From Pseudotabrizicola alkalilacus (lineage in GTDB: Bacteria > Pseudomonadota > Alphaproteobacteria > Rhodobacterales > Rhodobacteraceae), in assembly GCF_003443995.1 (NCBI RefSeq), contig NZ_QWEY01000003.1, positions 248,001 to 312,000 of the forward strand: 64,000 bases of DNA, read 5' to 3'. Below are positions 29,559 through 37,239 of this stretch, piece after piece. The position numbers and the translations under genes were made by a program. The stretch's first letter is position 1. Every line of letters begins with the position of its first letter. The notes beneath the pieces are model-generated. The model was not told the origin of the DNA. It made no database searches and saw nothing but the letters and a program-made list of their open reading frames with translations.

Positions 29559-29606
29559 CATTCTTTCGGCCCGCCCGCAAAGGGCCGGGCAAAAACCCCG
29601 ACGGGC

Positions 29607-30080
29607 CTATTCTTCGCGATGCACCTTTTCCCGGCGCTCGTGTTTTTCCTGCGCTTCCAGCGTCATCGTCGCAATCGGCCGCGCGTCCAGCCGTTTCAGG
29701 CTGATCGGCTCGCCGGTCATCTCGCAATAGCCGAATTCGCCATTGTCGATCCGGCGCAGCGCGGCTTCGATCTTGGAAATCAGCTTGCGCTGACGGTCGC
29801 GGGTGCGCAGTTCCAGCGCACGGTCGGTTTCCTCAGACGCGCGGTCTGCCAGATCCGGCACATTGCGCCCGCTTTCGGTCAGATTGCCAAGGGTTTCCGC
29901 GCTCTGATCCATCAGCTCCTGCTTCCAGTTGACCAGTTTGCGGCGGAAATATTCCAGCTGCCGGTCATTCATGAAAGGCTCACTCTCGGCGGGGCGGTAA
30001 TCGTCCGGGAGGAAGGCTTCTGGCTTCATTGCAGCACTCTCCAATGTGTCGGATGGCACCGACAGGTTGGCTTCTGTCAT
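29607..30080 (-). CDS. dksA: DksA/TraR-family RNA polymerase-binding protein with a degenerate zinc finger
   Basis: 157 residues. DksA inserts a coiled coil into the RNA polymerase secondary channel and works with ppGpp in stringent control. The tip motif DxxDxA is intact (D76, D79, A81 in VPDLADRAS), and FMNDRQLEYFRRKL matches the family. The four zinc ligands of E. coli DksA are reduced to one Cys (C119 in GYCEMTGEP); the second pair reads TMTLEAQEKHE with none. ATG at 30080 follows AGGAGTGCGCC; another ATG at 30029, also with a ribosome site, would give 140 residues. It is divergent from moxR. Confidence 0.88.
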   Translation of the reverse strand: MTEANLSVPSDTLESAAMKPEAFLPDDYRPAESEPFMNDRQLEYFRRKLVNWKQELMDQSAETLGNLTESGRNVPDLADRASEETDRALELRTRDRQRKLISKIEAALRRIDNGEFGYCEMTGEPISLKRLDARPIATMTLEAQEKHERREKVHREE

Positions 30081-30199
30081 GGCGCACTCCTGTTGGCGCT
30101 GCACCTAGCCCGTTTCAATCCGAATGTCACTAGCTGTTGCGCGTTTTTGTGTGGCTGGATAGCGTGCCCGCGACAGAACCAACAAAGGCCACAACCAGA

Positions 30200-31039
30200 A
30201 TGACGTTTGTTTCAACCCAGAGTTATGTGGCCACCAAAGACCTCACCGTCGCCGTCAACGCCGCTGTCACGCTGCAGCGCCCGCTCTTGGTCAAGGGCGA
30301 GCCGGGCACCGGCAAGACCGAACTGGCGCGGCAGGTCGCGGCGTCGCTGGGGATGGATCTGATCGAATGGCACGTGAAATCAACGACAAAGGCGCAGCAG
30401 GGTCTGTATGAATATGATGCCGTCAGCCGGTTGCGCGACAGCCAGCTGGGCGAGGCGCGGGTGCATGATGTGTCAAACTACATCCGCCGGGGCAAGCTGT
30501 GGCAGGCCTTTACCGCGCCGCAACGCGTGGTCCTGCTGATCGACGAGGTGGACAAGGCCGATATCGAATTTCCGAACGATCTGTTGCAGGAACTCGACCG
30601 GATGGAGTTTCACGTCTACGAGACCGCCGAGACGGTACGCGCCCTGCACCGCCCGGTGGTCATCATCACCTCGAACAACGAAAAGGAACTGCCCGACGCG
30701 TTTCTGCGCCGCTGTTTTTTTCACTACATCCGCTTCCCCGACCCCGAGACCCTGCGCGCCATCGTGTCGCTGCACTTTCCGGGGATTAAAGAGGCTCTGC
30801 TTACCACCGCGCTCACCCAGTTCTATGAAATCCGCGAGACGCCGGGGCTGAAGAAAAAGCCCTCGACCTCCGAGGTACTCGACTGGCTCAAGCTGCTGCT
30901 CGCCGAAGATCTGGCACCCGAAGACTTGCGGCGCGACGCCAAATCGGCGCTGCCACGCCTGCATGGGGCGCTGCTGAAGACCGAACAGGATGTGCAGTTG
31001 TTCGAACGCCTCGCCTTTATGGCGCGCGGGAATCGGTAA
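30200..31039 (+). CDS. MoxR-family AAA+ ATPase (CoxD-like)
   Basis: 279 residues. Walker A is KGEPGTGKT (residues 32-40) and Walker B LLIDEVDKAD. Sensor 1 lies in VIITSNNEKELPDAFLRRCF, whose arginines include the finger. MoxR proteins are chaperone-like ATPases that mature large complexes together with a VWA-domain partner. That partner is probably the CoxE-like gene at 33241, two genes downstream. The frame is open 21 codons upstream, but ATG at 30200 starts the conserved domain (MTFVSTQSYVATKDL). Confidence 0.9.
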   Translation: MTFVSTQSYVATKDLTVAVNAAVTLQRPLLVKGEPGTGKTELARQVAASLGMDLIEWHVKSTTKAQQGLYEYDAVSRLRDSQLGEARVHDVSNYIRRGKLWQAFTAPQRVVLLIDEVDKADIEFPNDLLQELDRMEFHVYETAETVRALHRPVVIITSNNEKELPDAFLRRCFFHYIRFPDPETLRAIVSLHFPGIKEALLTTALTQFYEIRETPGLKKKPSTSEVLDWLKLLLAEDLAPEDLRRDAKSALPRLHGALLKTEQDVQLFERLAFMARGNR

Positions 31040-31615
31040 CGCGATTGGTGCCCGCATAGCGCGAATCGGGCATGTTTGCCGTGGTTTAGCCACAGTTCTG
31101 CCACAATGACTTCACGAAGCTGCCATTTTTGAAATATTTAGAAATAATATGTGTGGTCGTGCGGGTAGATGCGGTGTTTTCCCCGCATCCCGCCGCCATG
31201 GATAGACTCGCCCGACTGACTGAAGATTCACATCATTGACACAGAGCCGCCCCGATGCGGACATTCAAAACCAGTTCACTGGAATTTGTCCGATCCGAGA
31301 AAAGGCGCGCCCTGTGGTCACTTGCACCAGCTTCCTGACTGATCCCGCCATCGCCCTGCGCGATGCGGCTCTGTCCGGTTGCGCGCCTTTGAACCGGATC
31401 GACGGGGCTTTGCCTGCGGCCATTGCCGCACAGCGGACCCATGCCATCCCACCGCTGGCTGCGCGCGCAAGCGCCGCACCAGACGGAGGGCGGGAATCGG
31501 GGGATTCCCGTCACCAGCCGCGTGGCCCTGCTGTCCGGTTCTGCCCGGACAACGGCCACAGAATGAAACCGGGGGCGCGGGTCGCGCCGCCTCGTGCAAA
31601 AGAGCTGCCACTCTC
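31040..31615 (+). other. 576-bp non-coding region with several strong hairpins
   Basis: I see no credible gene here; the open frames have poor composition and no ribosome sites. An AT-rich patch near 31118-31152 stands out from the GC-rich surroundings. Closer to the next gene are three good stems: CGGGAATC-GGGG-GATTCCCG (31491-31510), GTCCGG..CCGGAC (31533-31550) and GGCGCG-GGT-CGCGCC (31575-31589). This could be a long structured leader of the DUF2927 gene or a small RNA. Confidence 0.45.
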
Positions 31616-32989
31616 ATGCGCCTGTTCAAACTTCTCACCGCCCTGGTTCTCAGCACCGGCCTGACCGCCTGCGTTGCACCCCAGGCTGCCGATGTGTCAA
31701 AAAGCGTCTTTGACGATCCGGTGTCCCGTCCGGGCGCGCATGCCATGCACGCCTTTGCCTCTGGCCCCGCCATCGGCGTGATGCGCGGCAATGCCGAAAT
31801 GGCCAATGATTTCCTCGATCTGCATTTCCGCATGGAAAGCGGTCGCGCCCTGCCGGTGATGACCCGGTTCGAGGGGCCGATCACCGTTGCCCTTACCGGT
31901 GCGGTTCCCCCCGCCGCGCGATCTGAACTGGCCCGACTGATCACCCGGTTCCGCACCGAGGCCGGGCTGGACATCAGCCAGACCTCTGGCCCCGCCGCGA
32001 TCACCGTCGACTTCCAGCCCAAATCCGCGCTGCGCCGCGCCGTGCCTTCGGCCGCCTGTTTTGTGGTGCCCAATGTCACCGGCCTTGCCGATTATACCAA
32101 AAAGCGCAACACCGCCGCCGTGGACTGGGCCAAGCTGAACCGGCGTGAGCGTATCGCGATCATGGCCCCTGCCGATGCCTCGCCGCAAGAGGTGCGCGAC
32201 TGCCTGCACGAAGAGCTGGCACAGGCCATGGGTCCGCTCAACGACCTGTTCCGCCTGCCGGATTCCGTTTTCAACGATGACAACTTTCATTCAGTGCTCA
32301 CCGGCTTTGACATGCTGATGCTGCGCGCCACCTATGCGCCCGAGCTGCGCTCCGGCATGAACGAGGCCGAGGTGGCGGCCCGCCTGCCCGCCATCCTCGC
32401 CCGTCTCAACCCGCGCGGTCAGGGCATCGGCGGCAGTGCCAAACAGCTCAGCCCGCGGTCGTGGATTTCCGCAACCGAGGCGTCTTTCGGCGCACGCGGC
32501 GGCAACCGGACCGATGCGGCAGAGCGGATGATCAGCATTGCCAAGGCGCAGGGCTGGACCGGCAACCGCATGGCCTTCAGCCTGTTCGCCCGGGGCCGTG
32601 CCCTCACCGGCAACAACGCCCCCGCCGCGATCGAGGCCTATACCCAGGCCGCGCGGATCTGGCGCTCTATTCCCGGCGCGCAGATTCAGGCCGCGCATGT
32701 TGATATGCAGCTGGGGGCCTTTGCGCTGTCGGCAGGCCAGTTCGATCAGGTGCTGATGCTGACCGACCGTGCCATTCCGGTCGCCCGCAGCCATCAGAAT
32801 GCGTCCCTGCTCGCCTCCCTGCTCGCCATGCGCGCCGAAGCGCTGGAGGCGACCGGCCGCAGTGCCGAGGCGCGGCCGGTGCGTCTCGACAGTCAGGGCT
32901 GGGCGCGCTATGCCTTCGGTTCGGATGCGCAGGTGCGGGCCCGGTTGTCGGATATCTCGACACTGGCCCGGCGCGGCGGGCGGGGATAG
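31616..32989 (+). CDS. DUF2927 domain lipoprotein
   Basis: 457 residues. MRLFKLLTALVLSTGLTAC ends in a lipobox (LTAC, Cys19), so it should be lipid-anchored in the envelope. The DUF2927 region spans roughly residues 60-260 and includes CLHEELAQAMGPLNDLFRL, which resembles a zincin-like HE..Q region. The C-terminal ~150 residues look like helical repeats of the TPR kind (IEAYTQAARIWRSIPGAQIQ). It lies between moxR and its likely VWA partner. No enzymatic activity is established for the family. Confidence 0.78.
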   Translation: MRLFKLLTALVLSTGLTACVAPQAADVSKSVFDDPVSRPGAHAMHAFASGPAIGVMRGNAEMANDFLDLHFRMESGRALPVMTRFEGPITVALTGAVPPAARSELARLITRFRTEAGLDISQTSGPAAITVDFQPKSALRRAVPSAACFVVPNVTGLADYTKKRNTAAVDWAKLNRRERIAIMAPADASPQEVRDCLHEELAQAMGPLNDLFRLPDSVFNDDNFHSVLTGFDMLMLRATYAPELRSGMNEAEVAARLPAILARLNPRGQGIGGSAKQLSPRSWISATEASFGARGGNRTDAAERMISIAKAQGWTGNRMAFSLFARGRALTGNNAPAAIEAYTQAARIWRSIPGAQIQAAHVDMQLGAFALSAGQFDQVLMLTDRAIPVARSHQNASLLASLLAMRAEALEATGRSAEARPVRLDSQGWARYAFGSDAQVRARLSDISTLARRGGRG

Positions 32990-33046
32990 AGCGAACAGCT
33001 TCCCCACCGGGCGTGCGCGCCCGGCGTGACAGACAAGGGGAAGCTG

Positions 33047-33214
33047 ATGATCGTTCTGGCAGGTTTGGTCTTTGGGGCCGCATTCGGGGCCTATACCGCC
33101 AAAAAACGCGGCGGCAACCGGCTCGACATGGCCCAATACGCCGCCGGCTACGCCATCGCCCTGATGCTGCTGGGCCTGTTCGTGACCATCTTCATCGAAC
33201 GCGCGCTGACCTGA
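33047..33214 (+). CDS. Small membrane protein, unknown function
   Basis: 55 residues with two hydrophobic segments: MIVLAGLVFGAAFGAYTA at the start, and YAAGYAIALMLLGLFVTIFI after a basic linker (KKRGGNRLD). ATG at 33047 follows AAGGGGAAGCTG; a GTG at 33026 lacks a ribosome site. It sits 26 bp before the VWA gene and could be a membrane partner of it. No family recognised. Confidence 0.65.
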   Translation: MIVLAGLVFGAAFGAYTAKKRGGNRLDMAQYAAGYAIALMLLGLFVTIFIERALT

Positions 33215-33240
33215 TGGTCGCGCGCAGGAAAGCCTGACCG

Positions 33241-34422
33241 ATGTTCCTGCCGTTCTTCGAATGCCTTCGAAAGACCGGCGTGCCGGTCAGTCTGCGCGAG
33301 TATCTGGCGTTTCTCGAAGGCATGGCCGCTGGGCTTGCGACCTATGATGTCGATGCGTTCTACTACCTCGCCCGCACGGCGATGGTAAAGGATGAGCGCC
33401 ACATCGACCGCTTTGACCGTGCCTTTGCCGAGAGCTTCCGGGGGCTGGAACAGATCACCCCCGAACAGGTGCTCGACGCCATCGACCTGCCGCGCGACTG
33501 GCTGGAAAAACTGGCCGAAAAACACCTGACCGCCGAAGAACGCGCCGAAATTCAGGCGCTTGGCGGCTTTGATGCGCTGATGGAGACGCTGAAGGCGCGG
33601 CTGGCGGAGCAACAGGGCCGGCATCAGGGCGGCAACAAATGGATCGGCACCGCTGGCACCAGCCCGTTCGGCGCGTATGGTTACAACCCCGAAGGCGTGC
33701 GCATCGGGCAGGACCAGTCGCGCCACCAGCGGGCGGTCAAGGTCTGGGACAAACGTGAATTCCGCAACCTCGACGACCAGACCGAACTTGGCACCCGCAA
33801 CATAAAGATCGCCCTGCGCGCCCTGCGCCGCTGGGCCCGTGATGGGGCGGCGCAGGAATTCGACCTCGACGGCACCATCCAGTCCACCGCCCGCACCGGC
33901 TGGCTGGATGTGCAGACCCGCCCCGAACGCCGCAACGCCGTCAAGGTGCTGCTCTTTTTCGACATCGGCGGCAGCATGGACCCCTATGTGCGGGTGATGG
34001 AGGAGCTGTTCTCTGCCGCCCGGTCCGAGTTCCGCCACCTTGTGCCGTTCTACTTTCACAACTGCCTGTATGAGGGCGTCTGGCGCGACAACGCCCGCCG
34101 CTGGGATGCGCAGACTCCGACATGGGACATCCTGCGCAGCTACGGCCCCGAATACCGCTGCCTGTTTGTCGGCGACGCCGCGATGTCTCCTTACGAAATC
34201 CTCCACCCCGGCGGCGCGAATGAGCACTGGAACCCGGAGGCAGGCCATGTCTGGCTGGAACGCGCCTGCGCCCAATGGCCGCATCACCTTTGGATCAACC
34301 CGGTGCCGGAACCACATTGGCACTACACCCACTCGACCCGCCTGATCGCTGACATCTTTGCCAACCGCATGGTGCCGATGACGGTTGAAGGCCTGACCCG
34401 TGGCATAAGGCTGATCCGATGA
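33241..34422 (+). CDS. VWA domain-containing protein (CoxE-like)
   Basis: 393 residues, soluble. The N-terminal ~200 residues are helical (FFECLRKTGVPVSLREYLAF). The VWA domain carries a MIDAS motif DIGGS (D241) in LLFFDIGGSMDPYVRVMEEL, plus WLNP-like ending segments (HHLWINPVPEPHW). It matches the CoxE/YehP-type proteins that pair with MoxR AAA+ ATPases as metal-dependent adaptors. Its ATPase is 2.2 kb upstream instead of adjacent. The stop overlaps the next gene (ATGA). Confidence 0.88.
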   Translation: MFLPFFECLRKTGVPVSLREYLAFLEGMAAGLATYDVDAFYYLARTAMVKDERHIDRFDRAFAESFRGLEQITPEQVLDAIDLPRDWLEKLAEKHLTAEERAEIQALGGFDALMETLKARLAEQQGRHQGGNKWIGTAGTSPFGAYGYNPEGVRIGQDQSRHQRAVKVWDKREFRNLDDQTELGTRNIKIALRALRRWARDGAAQEFDLDGTIQSTARTGWLDVQTRPERRNAVKVLLFFDIGGSMDPYVRVMEELFSAARSEFRHLVPFYFHNCLYEGVWRDNARRWDAQTPTWDILRSYGPEYRCLFVGDAAMSPYEILHPGGANEHWNPEAGHVWLERACAQWPHHLWINPVPEPHWHYTHSTRLIADIFANRMVPMTVEGLTRGIRLIR

Positions 34423-34778
34423 CCCTGCTCCGCCGCCACCCCATCCTCACCATTGGCTTTGCCCTCGCGCTTGCGCTGACGCTGTTCTTTGCGGGCCGTT
34501 TTGTGGCACAGGTGGTCTACTGGTCCGACCCGGCACGGCAGGAGCAAGAGGTGCAGGGCTGGATGACCCTGCGCTATGTCGCCAAAAGCTGGCGGCTGCC
34601 CCCGCGGGATCTGTATGAGGCCGCAGGCCTGCCCGGCCCGGTCCGCGGCCAGCCGCAGACGTTGGAGCAACTGGCCGAAGACCGTGGTATCCCCCTGCCC
34701 CAACTGATCGCCGAGGTTGAGGCTGCCATCGACCGGCTGATCGCGGAGCGCGCCAGCGAAGGGACCGCCGCACCGTGA
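34419..34778 (+). CDS. Small membrane-anchored protein, unknown function
   Basis: 119 residues. One N-terminal transmembrane helix (about residues 9-30, ILTIGFALALALTLFFAGRF) is followed by a soluble helical region (TLRYVAKSWRLPPRDLYEAAGL .. LAEDRGIPLPQLIAEVEAAI) that resembles a helix-turn-helix-sized bundle. Start and stop overlap the VWA and DedA genes (ATGA and GTGA), so the three are translationally coupled. No known family. Confidence 0.7.
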   Translation: MTLLRRHPILTIGFALALALTLFFAGRFVAQVVYWSDPARQEQEVQGWMTLRYVAKSWRLPPRDLYEAAGLPGPVRGQPQTLEQLAEDRGIPLPQLIAEVEAAIDRLIAERASEGTAAP

Positions 34779-35365
34779 CCGACTGGATGCTCTCTGCCGT
34801 GCCGACCTATGGGCCATGGCTGGTGGCGCTGGTCACCTTTTTGTCCTGTATCGGCATCCCGGTGCCGGCCTCGATGCTGATGCTGGCGGCGGGCGGCTTT
34901 GCCGCTTCCGACGATCTGGAGGTGTGGCAGGTGGCCCTCGCCGCGCTGTCAGGGGCCGCCATCGGCGACCAGAGCGCCTATTGGGCCGCGCGCAAGGGCG
35001 GCGCGCCCTTTGTCGACCGCTTTGCCAAAGGGGCCCGCGCCCAGTTGCTTGACCGCGCCCGCAATCTGGTCGCCAAGCGTGGCACCATCGCGGTGTTCCT
35101 CAGCCGCTGGCTGGTCAGCCCGCTCGCGCCCTATGCCAACCTGATCGCCGGGGCCAGCCGCATGACCTGGCTGCCCTTCACCACCGCCGCCGTGGCGGGA
35201 GAGCTGGTCTGGGTCGGCGTCTATGTCGGGGCGGGCTACGGCTTTGGCGACAATCTGGAGGCCGCGACAGAATTTGCCGGTTCCATCCTGGGCTTTCTGG
35301 CGGCGGGGGCGATTGCCGCAGGTCTGGGCTGGTGGCTCTGGCATCTGGCAAAACGCGGTGACTAG
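34775..35365 (+). CDS. DedA family membrane protein
   Basis: 196 residues, about five membrane segments; the SNARE-associated/DedA family, linked to lipid-carrier (undecaprenyl phosphate) recycling and membrane homeostasis. Visible family features are the re-entrant region LSCIGIPVPASMLMLAAGGF, the acidic GAAIGDQSAYWAARKGG, and RWLVSPLAPYANLIAGASRM. It begins with GTG overlapping the preceding stop by 4 bp. Confidence 0.85.
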   Translation: MTDWMLSAVPTYGPWLVALVTFLSCIGIPVPASMLMLAAGGFAASDDLEVWQVALAALSGAAIGDQSAYWAARKGGAPFVDRFAKGARAQLLDRARNLVAKRGTIAVFLSRWLVSPLAPYANLIAGASRMTWLPFTTAAVAGELVWVGVYVGAGYGFGDNLEAATEFAGSILGFLAAGAIAAGLGWWLWHLAKRGD

Positions 35366-35404
35366 CCCTTTCCCTTTCGCGCCCCCCGCCCCATATTCCA
35401 CGGC

Positions 35405-36091
35405 ATGATCAAGTTCCTCCCCGTCATCCTCGCCATCGGCTACGCCCTGTTGATGTGGCGGTTTTCGGTGTGGCGCACCGCAAAGATGCTGGATCAGGAA
35501 AGTCAGCCGCTGACCGACCCCGCCATCACCCGGCTGGCCGACCGCATGGCGGCAGCGCTCGACATCCCCACGATCAAGGTGAACGTGTATGAGATCGAGG
35601 CGGTCAACGGCCTCGCCGCGCCCGACGGCCGCATCTTCCTGACGCGTGGCTTTCTCAACCGCAAGGCACGGGGCGAGGTCAGCGCCGAAGAGCTGGCCGC
35701 TGTGATCGCCCATGAGCTGGGCCATGTCGCACTGGGTCACACCCGCCGCCGGATGATCGACTTCACCGGGCAGAACGCGGTGTTCGTGATGCTGTCGGCC
35801 TTGCTGAACCGTTTCATCCCGTTTCTGGGCATCTGGATCGCCAACCTGATCTCGACCGCGCTGATGGCCCGCATGTCGCGCCGCGACGAGTTCGAGGCCG
35901 ATGCCTATGCAAGCGCGCTGCTGGTCAAATCCGGCATCGGCACCGCGCCGCAAAAGTCGCTGTTCCGCAAATTGCAGGCGCTGACCGACAATGCCGGTGC
36001 GGGCGTGCCCGCCTGGCTGCTCAGTCACCCCAAAACCGAGGAACGGATCAAGGCCATCGAAGCCGCCGAAATCCGCTGGCAAGCCCGTTGA
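35405..36091 (+). CDS. M48 family zinc metallopeptidase
   Basis: 228 residues. After an N-terminal membrane segment (FLPVILAIGYALLMW), the zinc site HELGH is at residues 103-107 within VIAHELGHVALGHTRRRM. The third ligand is the Glu of FEADAYASALLVKSG. A second hydrophobic stretch follows the active site. The layout resembles HtpX/LoiP-like proteases that act at the inner membrane on misfolded proteins. It ends the tight run of envelope genes that begins with the VWA protein. Confidence 0.88.
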   Translation: MIKFLPVILAIGYALLMWRFSVWRTAKMLDQESQPLTDPAITRLADRMAAALDIPTIKVNVYEIEAVNGLAAPDGRIFLTRGFLNRKARGEVSAEELAAVIAHELGHVALGHTRRRMIDFTGQNAVFVMLSALLNRFIPFLGIWIANLISTALMARMSRRDEFEADAYASALLVKSGIGTAPQKSLFRKLQALTDNAGAGVPAWLLSHPKTEERIKAIEAAEIRWQAR

Positions 36092-36188
36092 TCTGCAACC
36101 GGCAGCCGCACTGACCCGCGTTTTGCGGGAACCCCATCACGACCTTGTGCGTTTACCCTGTGTTCAGACTCAAAATGCAGGAGACCTC

Positions 36189-36551
36189 ATGTCCGCCCCA
36201 CAAACCAATATCGAAAAGCAAAAGCGCCGCCACCGTGGCCCGCTGGTCGGCATGATCGTCGTGGTGATCGCCGTCGGTCTTGGCTATCTGTGGTGGGTCG
36301 GCTACGAAGTTGCCGAAAGCAATCCGCCTCAGGGCTCGCAAACCCAGATTGACGGCCGCACCGGAGAACAGGTGCCGCCAGACGGATCTGTCACGGGCAC
36401 GACCACGGGCACGACGCCTGAGACGGTCGCCCCCCCGGCTCAGCCCGCGCAGCAAAGCTCGCCCGGCGTTCCGGTTCAGAATGTTGACCCGCTGACCCCC
36501 GCAGATGTGCCCGCTGTTGACCCGGTGCCGGAGAGCGCGCCCGCAAACTGA
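36189..36551 (+). CDS. Single-pass membrane protein with Pro/Thr-rich tail
   Basis: 120 residues: a basic cytoplasmic start (NIEKQKRRHRG), one transmembrane helix (about 18-40, GPLVGMIVVVIAVGLGYLWW), then a low-complexity Pro/Thr/Gln/Val tail to the end, presumably periplasmic. GGAGACCTC precedes the ATG at 36189. The composition suggests a tether or linker protein. Similar short genes occur in roseobacters, but I know no function. Confidence 0.7.
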   Translation: MSAPQTNIEKQKRRHRGPLVGMIVVVIAVGLGYLWWVGYEVAESNPPQGSQTQIDGRTGEQVPPDGSVTGTTTGTTPETVAPPAQPAQQSSPGVPVQNVDPLTPADVPAVDPVPESAPAN

Positions 36552-36572
36552 CTTACGGTACTTGGGCGCTGC

Positions 36573-37124
36573 TCACGCCTCAGCCGCGTCCAATGCCTTG
36601 GCCAATCGGTTCAGCCGTGCCCGTTTCAACAGGGATTTGCGGCTGAACGCCTCACCCGACAACCGGCAGGCGGTGGCATGAACATCATTCACCACCCGTG
36701 CCACCGTTTCGGGCTGATCTGACCACAACTGCCACAGGAACCCGTCGGGATCGCGCCGCTCCACCCCTTCTTCGGCCAGCAGATGCCGTGGGAAATCCAC
36801 CGCGTTAAAGGTCACGATGCAATCGGCCGAGCCACCGATCGCCACCGCCAGCACATGCACATCATCGGGGTCCGGCAATAACAGCCGCGCCTCGATGTTG
36901 GTATGCTCGCGCACCACCGCACCCGGAAACTGTGCGCGCAACAGCGCGGCCTCGCCGGTGGCAATCTCTTGCTGCACCGGCCCCAGCTTGGCCGTCGCCC
37001 GCACCCATTCGCGCAGGATCCGCTCTGAAAACAGCGGCATATAGAGTCCCGCCGCTGCACATCCCATCAGGATTTCACGCAGCACCGTTGGATACAGTAC
37101 ACACGCGTCCAGCACCGCCCTCAT
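36573..37124 (-). CDS. PIN-domain protein (orphan toxin-like)
   Basis: 183 residues. The N-terminal MRAVLDACVLYPTVLREIL has the first PIN acidic residue (D6); LPDPDDVHVLAVAIGGSADC supplies the next, and IVTFNAVDFP is the typical strand ending. PIN ribonucleases of toxin-antitoxin systems are usually encoded next to a small antitoxin. None is seen: the upstream 115 bp and the convergent downstream gene do not provide one. It may be a solitary RNase or a remnant. Confidence 0.75.
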   Translation of the reverse strand: MRAVLDACVLYPTVLREILMGCAAAGLYMPLFSERILREWVRATAKLGPVQQEIATGEAALLRAQFPGAVVREHTNIEARLLLPDPDDVHVLAVAIGGSADCIVTFNAVDFPRHLLAEEGVERRDPDGFLWQLWSDQPETVARVVNDVHATACRLSGEAFSRKSLLKRARLNRLAKALDAAEA

Positions 37125-37165
37125 CGCGCGCGCTCATCGCCCGCGCCCGTTGCCGCAAGGTGTAG

Positions 37166-37183
37166 GGCGGGGTTCACCCCGCC
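37166..37183. repeat. GC hairpin before the PIN gene and after rlmI
   Basis: GGCGGGG (37166-37172), loop TTCA, CCCCGCC (37177-37183): a perfect 7-bp stem. The surrounding GTAGGGCGGGGTTCACCCCG type is common in Rhodobacterales intergenic DNA. It lies downstream of the rlmI stop and could stop its transcript, though no T-run follows. Confidence 0.55.
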
Positions 37184-37239
37184 ACCCCCGCCACACGATG
37201 ACCGCAAGCAAGGGCGCAAAGAGCGGCTTCCCCCGCGCA

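Noticed and set aside
31233-31559. Possible minus-strand gene (108 codons) in the long non-coding region
   Set aside because: No ribosome site, no hydrophobic or domain pattern, and it crosses the perfect hairpins at 31491 and 31533.
37166-37183. Full intrinsic terminator for rlmI
   Set aside because: The stem is perfect but no T-run follows on the minus strand, so I list it only as a hairpin repeat.
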